Assembly: GCA_027943245.1 (NCBI GenBank)
Contig: JANDJZ010000148.1
Span: 34,218-98,217, forward strand
Reading direction: 5' to 3'
Length of the DNA stretch: 64,000 bases
Source of the DNA: Acanthamoeba sp. SK_2022b
Taxonomy: Eukaryota; Discosea; Longamoebia; Acanthamoebidae
Below, one piece after another: positions 54,259-64,000 of the stretch. Each line of letters opens with the position of its first letter. The first letter of the stretch is position 1. The notes beneath the pieces are model-generated. The model saw only the letters and a program-made list of their open reading frames with translations, ran no database searches and was not told where the DNA came from. The position numbers and the translations under genes are program-made.

Positions 54259-56016
54259 TTACGAGTAGCGCAGGTTGCGGCGGTTGAGCAGGCTCAAGCC
54301 CGAGGGAGGGCTCAAAGGAGGGCTCGACGAAGGGCTCGACGAAGGGCTGACAGCATCCTCCTGCTCGTTCAACGCTTCGTTGATGTACTCCTTATCGTAG
54401 CAGGCGGAAGTCCTTCTCTTCATGTAGTTTCTGTGATGGGCCTACATTGCGATACACGTAGTTCCGTTTAGCAAACCCTCCCACCGCACAATCACTAACC
54501 ACCGGTTCACAAGCCGTGTGTTACCTTCTTCATGTTGGCTTTGCTGGCTCCCTCCCTGTGCAAGTCGGCCAGAGCCGACTCCACGTGCTTGAGATGGCCC
54601 GCGATGTTGGCAGTGCCATCGATGTCCTTGTCCAGAGCGGCCCGCAGGATTTCGATCTCCTTCTCCGTGGTGGCGATGGCTTCCTTGGTCCTGCCGCTGC
54701 TGATGAGCTCGATGAGCTCGGCGTCGAGCTCGCCGGTGCGCTGGATGGCCACCTTGGCCAGCACCGCTGGGTTCTCGCCCTTGGCCACGTCAGCTTCGTT
54801 GTCGGTAAAGTGTATCCGAACCTTGCCCGTGATGGATACCACCTCGCCTGAAGGGAGAAAGTATGGCGATAAGCTCATGAGCTCATGGGAGACAAAGGCC
54901 TACAACGTCGCAACGTACTGTTCAGAGCCTCGTCGGCGTTGGAGGCGGGCCTGTATGAGAGCTCCCATAGCAGCACCTCCTCGCTGGGCTGCACCGAAGG
55001 CGTGATCTGCAGCTCGCACACAGCTCCGCGGCGGTCGTCCTGCTTGAGGTCGTCCAGCTTGTAGGGCTTGGTGAGGTCCTTGTGCGAGTAGATCTTGGTC
55101 ACCACGCCCCCGTTGAGCCCGCGGATCTTGAGGCTGGCGTCGGTGCCCACAAGCTTGAACAGGCCCTTGAGGGCAAACTCGACGAAGCGGGGGATGGTCG
55201 AGCTGCCTTCGATGAAGAAGTAGGACCCGGCGCCGTGCTCAGCAATGTTCTTCATCAGATCCTCGTCAAAGTCGTCCCCGAGGCCAAACGCGCTCACCTT
55301 GGTGTCCCGCTCTGTGTAGATGTTCTACTCAATTTTGTAGAACAAGGAAAACATGACGGAGAGCGGGTCAGTTTCGAGTGTAGAGGCCACTTTGGTCAAA
55401 GTAGAGACTTACTCGAGAGATGAAGTCGTAGATCTGCCTCTTGTCGGTGACGCCCTCGTTGACCAGGCCGTCCGAGAAGAGGAAGATGCGGTTGGTGTAC
55501 CCCTGTCTGCTGTACTCGGCCACGACCTGCGAGCCCTTGTCGAGGCCGGCGTGCATGTTGGTCATGCCCTCAGTGACCACTTGGTCGACGCGAGCCATAA
55601 GGGACTCGCGGTCCTTCACGTTCGCGTTCTTGAAGGCCACCTCGACCTCTGATCCGTAGAGGATCAGGTGCAGAATATCATCCGCCCCGAGGGCCTCGAT
55701 CACCTTCTTGATGGCGAGCTTGGCGTTCTTGAGCTTGCTTTTGCTATCCATCGAGCCGCTACGATCTAGCACAATGGCTAGGTTGATGGGCGGACGCTTC
55801 GTCTCCTTGTCCTCCCCCGTGTGCCCTGCATGAGAAAGAGAAATCGTTGGTACCAACGCCTCTGAGCTCGAGACGATTTGGAGCGTTATTATTACCTGTT
55901 ACAACGCCGAAGGCCACTTGGATGTTGTTGACTACGCCACGAAGGGCGTGAGTGGTGGACGGTTCGACCACCACATGGCATAGTTCAGACTCGGCTCTGG
56001 GCTTATTCGCTTCCAT
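54259..56016 (-). CDS. Von Willebrand factor A (VWA) domain protein
   Basis: Intracellular VWA protein of the inter-alpha-inhibitor-like/bacterial type. Start MEANKPRAESELCHVVVEPS, chosen as the only ATG in frame; no signal peptide. The VWA core is INLAIVLDRSGSMDSKSKLK (MIDAS DxSxS), IEALGADDILHLILYGSEVE, EGMTNMHAGLDKGSQVVAEY (MIDAS Thr), IFLFSDGLVNEGVTDKRQIY (MIDAS Asp), then VSAFGLGDDFDEDLMKNIAE and GAGSYFFIEG. Next come a beta domain (LKIRGLNGGVVTKIYSHKDL) and a helical C-terminal domain (IELISSGRTKEAIATTEKEI). The tail is Ser/Pro repeats (SPSSSPSSSPPLSPPSG), ending RRNLRYS. About 5-6 exons. The MIDAS residues are complete, so metal-dependent ligand binding is plausible; the ligand is unknown. 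Confidence 0.9.
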
Positions 56017-56918
56017 GCTGTGTTTCCCTTGCTTCTTGGGGTTGCTTGTCCCGAAACCAAGAGCCTCCTCGGCTTTTGTATGGCTCAACAGTCAGTGTTC
56101 TGCGAACTTGGTTTGCCTGAAGACGTTTTCTCGCTGAAGGGGTGCAGAGAAAAGATATGAGAATAGTATTTTCTCTTTTGCCTGGCGTGGCCTCAACGTA
56201 TTGCAGGCGCCTCAGAATTAAATTACGGGACTGCTGTACAAAAATGCAAAAAATGGACGCATAACTGTCACATAACATACCATTTATGGGAAAAAGTCGC
56301 TTGAAAAATCTATTTTATTTGTTCATTTTTGGAATTCCACAACAGCGGGGTGTCACAACGCTTGCGCCATCCACCCACCCACCCCCCGGCATCAAGGGGT
56401 GGCCCTCCTTCATCAAAATGAAGGAGAGAAGGCAGCTTGGGTCTTCTCCGCACCACAGTTACTGTGAGAGCAGTGCCTGAAGCATGCCCAGTGGCAGCCA
56501 AAGGCCAAAGAGCCGGGTTTCCTGCGCTTTGTTGACCGACCCTGCGCAACCTCACCACTGGTGCTCCCCGGCCCCATCATTTCCGCGTGTGTGAAAGAGA
56601 GAGAGAGCACATCGAGAACACGCTCAGGTCCTCCTGCTGTGTCTCTTAGCGAAGCGGCACTCGAGAAATAAAATACTGTCGGCATTTAATAAAGCGTTAG
56701 ACTCCGCCACCCAACCGGACTCTTGTGCTCGGTGCTTGGAGACACCAACGGCTGGTGTTGGTTTGTCATTTTTTTCATCAGCTTTGCCACCCCAACGCGA
56801 GTCTTCATCTTGCGGAAGCAGAGTTTAAACCTAAACCTGCTGGTAAGGTGTTGTAACATAACAAGATCTGCAGCAACAAACAAGATACTAGGCGCGATCA
56901 AAGCGAAAGAAAGTCAAG
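56017..56918. other. Divergent intergenic region, VWA / second talin
   Basis: About 900 bases upstream of both genes. It should hold both promoters and the talin 5' UTR (perhaps with an intron). A CCACCCACCCACC run at about 56370 and a GAGAGAGAGAG run near 56598 are simple sequence. No gene was seen. Confidence 0.4.
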
Positions 56919-59900
56919 ATGGCGCTTCAGCTCAAGATCTTGTTCACGACTACGGGTCTCACGAAGACCATGCGTTTCACCCAGACCATGTCTGTCTCGG
57001 AGACCCTGCGCGACATCAAGGAAAAGACCAACGAAGGAGGCCGCGACCACGGTAACCCCCCCCGGCCTTCGCTTCCTTTTTTATTATTATTAAAATGCAG
57101 CCTATGAAAATGCCGGCTGGACCAGGCAAAGCGCAAGCGTGTAGAGGATGACGATGGCGCGCATGCTCACTTTTTCTTGTGTTTGCAGGCCTGTTCCAGC
57201 CGGCTGATGACAAGATTGGCCGCTTCGGTCGTTGGCTGAGGCCCGATAAGACCCTGCTCTTCTACGATATCAAGGCCGGAGTACGCTTGCCTCTTTGTCT
57301 CCTACGAGATGCAAACTTGGGGCTCATCGCTGTGACGTTCCTTAGGAAACAATCGAGGTGAAGAAGAAGCACAGACCTCTGAAGGTGAAGCTTCTTGATG
57401 AAACCATCAAGACCATTATGATCGACGAATCCGAGCCCGTACGTCCTCCCTCGTGCCATGGAGCTTACCCATTCATCAATCATTAAAACTCTTTATGATG
57501 CACGAGGTAGGTTTCGGAGATCGTGGAGATGATCGGTAAGAAGATGGGTCTCAGGAACCCCGAAGAGTTCGCCCTCCAGTACAATGAGGAGGACCAGCCT
57601 CCCAAGGACGGAGACACGCTCAAGAAAAAGAAGAAGAAGGAGAAGCCCTCCGTTCTCAAGAAGCTTCCCAGTACGTTCACGACAGCCCCCCCCCGTCCTT
57701 ATGGCATCAGTTAGTGGCCTCGTGAAGACGCTGACGATCGCTCCCTCTATGCGTGTCTTTGTCTAAACAGGCGCCGAGGCCAAGGGCTGGCTCAACCCCA
57801 CCCTGACTCTGGTCGAGCAAGGTCTTCTCGACGATTCGGTGGTCACGCTCAAGAAGAAGTTCTACGTCGACGACGATCGCGTCGACCGCAGCGATCCCGT
57901 CCAGCTCCACCTGGTCTACGTGCAGTGCCACGAGTGTACGCGCGCGCTCTCTCTTTTGGCTCGCTCACTTTTTCCCAATCTCAATGGGGCATCGCCTAAT
58001 CACCGCTGGCTCCTTCAACAACACCACAGCCGTGGTCAAGGGCGATCACCCCGTGACCCGCGATGAGGCGATCGCGTTCGGCGCGCTGCAGTGCCAGATC
58101 ATCTACGGCAACTTCGATCCGACCAAGCACAACAAGGCCTTCTACAAGGAGAAGAAGCTCGAGGAGCTCATCTCGAAGACGCACCGCAGCAAGGGCCTGT
58201 ACGACCCGCTCGTTCAGGAGTGGAAGAAGCTGGTGAACATGTCCGAGGTCAACGCCAAGTACCGTTACGTGCAGCTGTGCCGTTCGCTGAAGACCTACGG
58301 TATCACCTACTACCGCGGCAAGTGGAAGCCCAAGGGCAAGAAGAGGCTTGAGGAGCTCATGCTGGGCGTGACCAAGGAGAACATCATCTGCATGCACCCC
58401 GAGACGCGCCAGATCGAGGAGGAGCACCCGCTCATCCACCTCAAGCGCTGGGCCGCCGGTCCCAACTCGTTCACGCTCGATTTCGGTGACTACCGCGACG
58501 AGTACATCATCATCGGTACCCCCGATGCCGAGGCCATCTCGCAGCAGCTCGCCGGCTACATCGACATCCTGCTCAAGAAGCGCAAGGACGGCGGCGTCGT
58601 GATCGAGGACGACGAGGGCGAGCGCGCCACCGAGGAGCACGTCGGCACCGTGCACGGTCTGGCCATCCAGAGCGTCACCACCAGGTAGAGCTTTTGCTTT
58701 GATTGGTGGCGTGTGTCAGTTTGTCGCAGTCAAAGATGCGTGCTGATGGCATCTATCTCTCTCCGCAGCGACTACGGTGGTACGTGGGGCGACCAGGGCT
58801 CGAGCGCGATCATGGGCGGCGGCGGTCAGTTCCCGGGCCTGTCGTCGGGCATGGCCGGCATGCTGGGCAGCATTGGCAACCTCGTCGACGCCGATAACGC
58901 CATCATGAGCATGATGAACGATCTCCTCATCCCGCTCCCCATCGGTCAGCACGGCGGCAAGACGCCCGAGCAGCTGCGCCAGGAACTGTGCAACCTCAAC
59001 AATGCCCTTGCGGCTGCCGCTGGCGCGCTCATCCGAGACGCCGGCAACGGCCTGCCGCGCTCGGAGCTGAACAAGCACGCCGGCGGACTGGCCACCAACC
59101 TGGCCAACCTCATCTCCGCCGCCAAGCTGGCCGCCGCTGCCAACGGCGGTGACATCTCGCTGCTCGACGGCGCCAAGGCCGTGTCCGACGCGCTCAAGGA
59201 GCTCATGAACGCTGCCGGCGAGCTTGCCGACAACCCCAGCGCTCTCTCCAAGGGTACGGACTTAAACGTACCCCCTTGGCATTTTCTTAGCCTTTTTCTC
59301 ATCCGATTTCTTTTGTGTCGCCGCAGCTCGCTTGTTGGAGGCTGCGGCGTCGCTGCAGGCCACCTCCGCGGCGCTCAACGCGACCGCGCAGGGCAAGTAT
59401 GCCGACGAGGACTCCAAGAACCTGCTCCTGGCCTCTGCCGCTGCAGTTGCCGCTGCCGCCAAGGACCTCATGACCACTTCGGCCACCGCTACCGCCAGCG
59501 CTGACCCCGGCACGCGTAACGCTCAGGCCGAAGGCGCGAGGAGGGTCGAGTTCGGCAGCGGCAAGGTTAACGCCACCGCCGAAGCCATCGCTCCCGGTAT
59601 TTACCTCCCAATTCATCATTTATTGAAAATAATAATTCAAATAATTGTAATTGATTTACTTACGTATCTTTATGTTTCGTATGTGTACAGTGGCCGTGGA
59701 CCCGACGTGCCAGAAGTACATGGTCGACGCGGCTCGCGCGCTCACCGACTCGTGTGGCGGTCTCGTGTCCGGCATCCAGGCCGGTGTGAGGGACCCGCAG
59801 CAGCGCAATGACCTCGCTCGCGCCGCCAAGGCCGCCACCGAGGCCCTCCAGCAGCTCGTCAACTCCACTCTCTGTGTGGGCAGCCGTACCCAGGCCAACC

Positions 59901-62900
59901 GTGAAGCCATGGCCGCCGCCGCCTTTGAAATCCAGGTCAGTGGCGTCGTCTGGCAGGTGTATGCTGCGTCGATCCACATGGGCCAATGGACTGACGTGTG
60001 CGTTGCGTGCCGTACAGGATGCCGTTGCGCGTCTCATGTCGTCTGAGGGAAATCCCAACCTTATCATCACTGCCTCGCGCAGCGTCGCCGCTGCTCAGGG
60101 TCAACTCATCCAGGCTGCGAAGTCCGTTGCCAAGTACGTCATCGGCCCGCACTGCGCTCTCGAATGCGCTGACGGCCTGTTTGTTTGAGGAGCCGATGCT
60201 GACCTGGCCCACCTTTGGTGTCGCAACAGTGAGTCCGATCCTGAGGAGAAGAACCGCCTCTTCAAGGGCGTGGCTGACCTCACTGCGGCGGTGAAGAACA
60301 TGTTGGCGACCGCCTCGCCTGCTGCCAACGACCCGAGCGACAAGCAGGCTCACAAGACCATGCGTGACGCCGCCACGCTGGTGGCCGACGCCACCAAGAC
60401 CATCCTGGGCGACATCACCACGCGCGAGGCCGCCATGGCCGCCCTCCGCACGGCGTCCAAGGCCGTCGCTGCCACCACGTCGACGCTGGTGGCCGACTGC
60501 AAGGGCGTGGGCTCGCAGCTCGACTACGAGACCTACTCCAGCCTTGTCGACAGCGCCAACCAGGCAGCGTCGCGTACGTTCCCCCCCGCAGTCGATAGTG
60601 AGGTTGTTGGGCGAGGGTCGATGCTCATGAGCGTTTCTCTCCGTGCAGCCACGGCTGGGCTCGTGGCCGCGGTCAAGGATTCATGGACCGCGCCCACCAA
60701 TGTGGAGTACGACAACCGTCTCATGCACGCGGCCGCGGCGCTGGCCAGGCCCGCCACGGGTCTCGTGGCCGTGTCGCGCTCGTGCGTGACCAAGCTCAAG
60801 GACCCGCAGTCCAAGCTGCAGCTCAACACCGCCGCCACCCAGGTCACCGACGCGCTCAAGAAGATGCTAGAGGCTCTCAGCGGTACGGCACTCACCGCGA
60901 ATCACTCAAGCATTCACCCCCCCCCCGGTGACTTATCGTTCGGCCACCTCTGCGCGCGCGCACACACAGCTGTCAAGGAGTCCGGCGGTCACATGGAAGT
61001 CGATGAGGCGCTCGAGGCCTTTGCCGCGACCTCCGCTGATCTCGACTACGCGCTGCTGTCGGCGCAGGAGGGCAACTTCGCCGCCATGTCCGGCCAGTCG
61101 CGCGAGGGCGCCCTCGCCCTCCTCAAGCGTGCGGCCGACCAGCTCCGCGAGGCCTCGGACGATCTCGTCGACAAGGCCAAGGTGTCGCCGCAGGCCATGG
61201 GCCCGCCGGCCAAGGCCACCACCAGCGCCGTGGGCCAGGTCTTTGGCGCCGCCAAGGCCGTGGCGTCGACCACCGACGAGCGCGTGGCGCGCGTGAAGAT
61301 CCTGTCGAGCGCCAAGGACGTGGCCACGGCCATCGAGCGTCTCATCAACGCCGGTCGCGCCGTGTCCAACAACCCGACCGAGCCCGAGCTCAACAACAAC
61401 CTCAACAGCGCGCTCCTCGTGGCCAACGAGGAGATCGACAAGCTCCTCGCCGCCGTCCAGAACATGGGCGCCGGAAGCGAGGAATGCGACGCCGCCGCTG
61501 ACGTCATCGCCAAGGGCGCCATCGAGTCGCTGACCGGCTTCGGCATGGGCAGCACGGCCGACCTGCAGGAGCTGGCCGACGAGCTGGCGGCCCTCACCAA
61601 GGCCCTCGACGCCGCGATCGGTCAGGTGGCCGACTCGGCGCGCAACAACCCCAAGGCCCTGGGCGGCGCTGCCAGCCTCACGGCGAGCACCATGCCGCCC
61701 ATCATGAAGACCGCCAACAACGCCGCGGCCAAGACCACCGACGCCATGGTGTCGGAGCACATCCTGATCTCGGGCAAGAAGCTGGCCGACGACACGATCA
61801 GCGCGCTGCAGACGGCCAAGGGCGTCACGGCCAACCCCAACGACTACCACCGCGACCAGCAGCTGTCGAACGCCGTCAAGGCCGTCAAGGAGGACATCCG
61901 CGAGCTGCTCAAGGCCGTCGACGCCGCCATCCCCGGCAAGAAGGAGCTCATCGAGGCCCAGGAGAAGATCACCTCTGCCACCGATCGCCTCGTCCACCCC
62001 TCGGCTCCTCGCGGCAACGCTCAGGTACTCCCACCACTCACCTTTCAATCTTTATCATTTCATTTTATTATTTCATATATATTTTTTGTTGGTGGTCCGC
62101 TGAAGGTTTTTCTCTTCGATAAGTGAGAGACGAATTTCTTCATACCCATTAGGACAACATTAATACCTTTTTTAAAATTACGACTCTAATACAAGCACCA
62201 TTCGCTTCGAGTAGCGGTGCTTGCTTCGCTTGTCGCAAACATTCACTTCTCTCTCTTCTCCAACTCCTCTCATTCCCTGACCTGTGCTCGAGCCAATTGA
62301 TTTACTGATTATTTTCCTCTTTGGCAAATAGATGCACTTGAAGGAGGTGACCGACGCTGCCCGCGCCCTGGCCGACAGCGTGGGTCGTATCGTGGCCTCG
62401 GCCCGTAACTTCCCCGAGAAGCTGGGCCCCTATTCCAAGCAGGCTGCGGACAGCGTCTCCGACATCGTCGACGCCTCCAAGGACGCCTCTTCGGGCGATC
62501 CGGCCTCGGTGGTCCTGTTGTCGGCGAAGAAGCTGAACAAGGACAGCCAGAAGATCGCCGACGACCCGCACGATGTCACCAACGTGTTCGACGGCGCCAA
62601 GGACGTCGCTCGTGACTCGCTCCACCTCATCGCGTACGCGTCGTGCCTCTTTCGTTCTTTTCGTTTTCGTTCTTTTCCCTCACGCGTCGGGGCCTCTTGC
62701 GCAGTTCGGTCAAGGACGCCGCGCAGAAGGAGGCCGACTCGGCCGCAAGGCGTGACCTCATCCTGGCCGCGGAGAAGTGCGCTCAGGTGACCCAGCAACT
62801 GGCGGGTGCGGCCAAGGCCACCGCCAAGCACGAGCCTGGCGCCGAGCAGAAGCTGCAGCAGGCCACGTCGAACCTGCAGGGCGGTCTGAAGGCGCTGATG

Positions 62901-63149
62901 GCCTACAACAAGACCAACGGCGGGCCGGACTTCAAGCCCCTTCTCGAGGCCGCCGGCGCCGTTGCCAACGAGACCGGCAAGATGATCGAGGTGCTCAAGG
63001 TCGTCGCCGGCAAGCACAAGGACGCCGCCGCCCAGACCCAGCTGGCAGTCACCGCCAAGTCCACCACCGACGCTATCAAGCAGGTCATCCAGGCCGCCGA
63101 GGGCCTCACCTACGGCCACAAGGGTACTGTCCCAAGCAAACGCCTGTGG

Positions 63150-63224
<75 letters not shown>

Positions 63225-64000
63225 GATGTAGCTCACGAAACCTTTTATGAACGGACAGAGTGCAAGGAGGCGATCGAGGTCATCCAGAGGGCCATCGGCG
63301 ACTTGGACGCGGCGGCGATCTCGGCCACAGTCGGCCTGCTCGAGGCCCCCGTGGGCGGTCCCAGCAACCAGCAGTGCAAGGAGGAGCTCATCACGCTCTC
63401 GCGCGACCTGGCCACGGCCACCGGCAAGCTGGTCGGATCGGCCAAGGACAGCCCCGAGAACCTGGGCCCGGCTGCCAAGGACACCTCGACCATCGTGCCC
63501 AACGTGGTCGAGAGCGCCAAGCGCCTGGCGGCGACCACGTCCGACAGCGAGACCCAGCAGGCCCAGCTGCAGCTGGCCAAGAACATGATCGACGCCATGC
63601 TCGCGCTCGTCCAGAACACGCGCGCGTCGTCGTCCAACCCCTACGACAAGGAGACGCAGGAGAACCTGGCCGCGTCCACGCGTCAGGTGTCGAGCGCCAT
63701 CACGGAGCTCGTGTCCTCGCTCAAGGGCGGCGTCATGGGCCTGCGCCAGTGCGACGAGGCCATCGCCGCCGTCGAGGCCCAGCTCGCCAACCTCGGCAAG
63801 GCCGCCGCTGGCCCCAAGAAGAGCTACGCGCAGGCGGGCGACGAGCTCACCCGGCAGACGCGCGAGCTCGTCGGCGGCATCGGCAAGATCAACTCCGTGG
63901 CCAAGAACGATCCCGAGAACGTGGGCGCCGTGACCCAGGTCGTGGCCAACGTCGTGCCGCAGCTCGTGGCGGCCATCAACACCGCCATCGCGTCGGCGGC
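56919..64000 (+). CDS. Talin (second copy), 3' end outside window
   Basis: Starts MALQLKILFTTTGLTKTMRF. Head: F0 (57189 exon GLFQPADDKIGRFGRWLRPD), F1 with KPLKV-type HRPLKVKLLDETIKTIMIDE and a Lys-rich loop (LKKKKKKEKPSVLKKLPS), F2 (SAEAKGWLNPTLTLVEQGLL, VDRSDPVQLHLVYVQ) and F3 (LKTYGITYYRGKW, FTLDFGDYRDEYIIIG, QLAGYIDILLKKRKD). Then a Gly/Met-rich linker (GQFPGLSSGMAGMLGSIGNL) and the Ala-rich rod to the window edge. Exons: 56919-57051, 57189-57280, 57346-57438, 57511-57670, 57771-57935, 58030-58684, 58769-59253, 59327-59596, 59691-59935, 60018-60133, 60231-60573, 60649-60882, 60970-62024, 62332-62633, 62705-63123, 63259 onward; all joins keep frame. Clearly diverged from the first talin across the head. 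The actin-binding C-terminus is not in view. Confidence 0.95.
63150..63221. repeat. (TG)n microsatellite in a talin intron
   Basis: About 35 uninterrupted TG units in the intron between the exons ending at 63123 and starting at 63259. Confidence 0.95.

Noticed and set aside
1..64000. CRISPR arrays, prophage or bacterial operons
   Set aside because: Genes are intron-split and eukaryotic throughout; direct repeats are simple microsatellites without spacers.

Overview
This is a GC-rich, CpG-rich eukaryotic window in which nearly every gene is split by many short introns (often about 60-100 bases, very often with donors of the form GTACG). Gene content points to a free-living amoebozoan, most likely an Acanthamoeba-type organism: two talins, a full-size ABCG/PDR transporter, a sedolisin protease, a social-amoeba-like GH3 beta-glucosidase, a FYVE protein and anamorsin. 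This is inferred from family resemblance only; no search was run. Most exon borders below come from joining reading frames at GT/AG and comparing with family motifs, so gene spans are firmer than individual splice sites. Layout: 1-7968 (+) is a talin gene whose 5' part lies outside the window (FERM domain to the C-terminal I/LWEQ actin-binding module). 8552-14739 (-) is a full-size ABCG transporter. 15012-15371 (-) is a roughly 76-residue protein that is essentially one NET (BET extra-terminal) domain. 15695-19869 (-) is a secreted, probably membrane-anchored S53 protease. 20322-20865 (-) is a Yippee-like zinc protein, divergent from an orphan ORF at 21106-22071 (+). Then come anamorsin (22216-23693 +), a FYVE protein (23972-24860 -), a GH3 beta-glucosidase-like protein (25450-30218 +), a divergent pair of paralogous SAM-domain proteins (30502-32713 - and about 32767-34499 +) and a short-chain dehydrogenase (34578-36306 -). 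Next: 36370-39085 is a CpG-poor repeat island; 39197-42894 (-) is a long charged coiled-coil/disordered protein with a putative beta-grasp N-terminus; 43483-45314 (-) is a polytopic membrane protein with duplicated halves and a Gly-Tyr repeat tail; 45835-46790 is a second CpG-poor island; 46861-51198 (+) is a large alpha-helical orphan; 51311-53710 (-) is a beta-rich orphan; 53740-54170 is a non-coding stretch with several strong self-complementary stems; 54259-56016 (-) is a von Willebrand A protein; 56919 to the window end (+) is the 5' half of a second, different talin. There is no operon logic here; links are by neighbourhood. Two talin paralogs in the same orientation bracket about 49 kb of unrelated genes. 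Several neighbours share short intergenic spaces, including one pair of true paralogs firing away from each other. The two CpG-poor islands carry inverted copies of the same small terminal-inverted-repeat element, the clearest mobile DNA in the window. The most unusual items are the NET-only microprotein, the divergent SAM paralogs, the protease tail made by reading Ser-Pro repeat DNA in another frame, the GH3 protein whose catalytic Asp-Trp appears to be missing, and the duplicated membrane protein.
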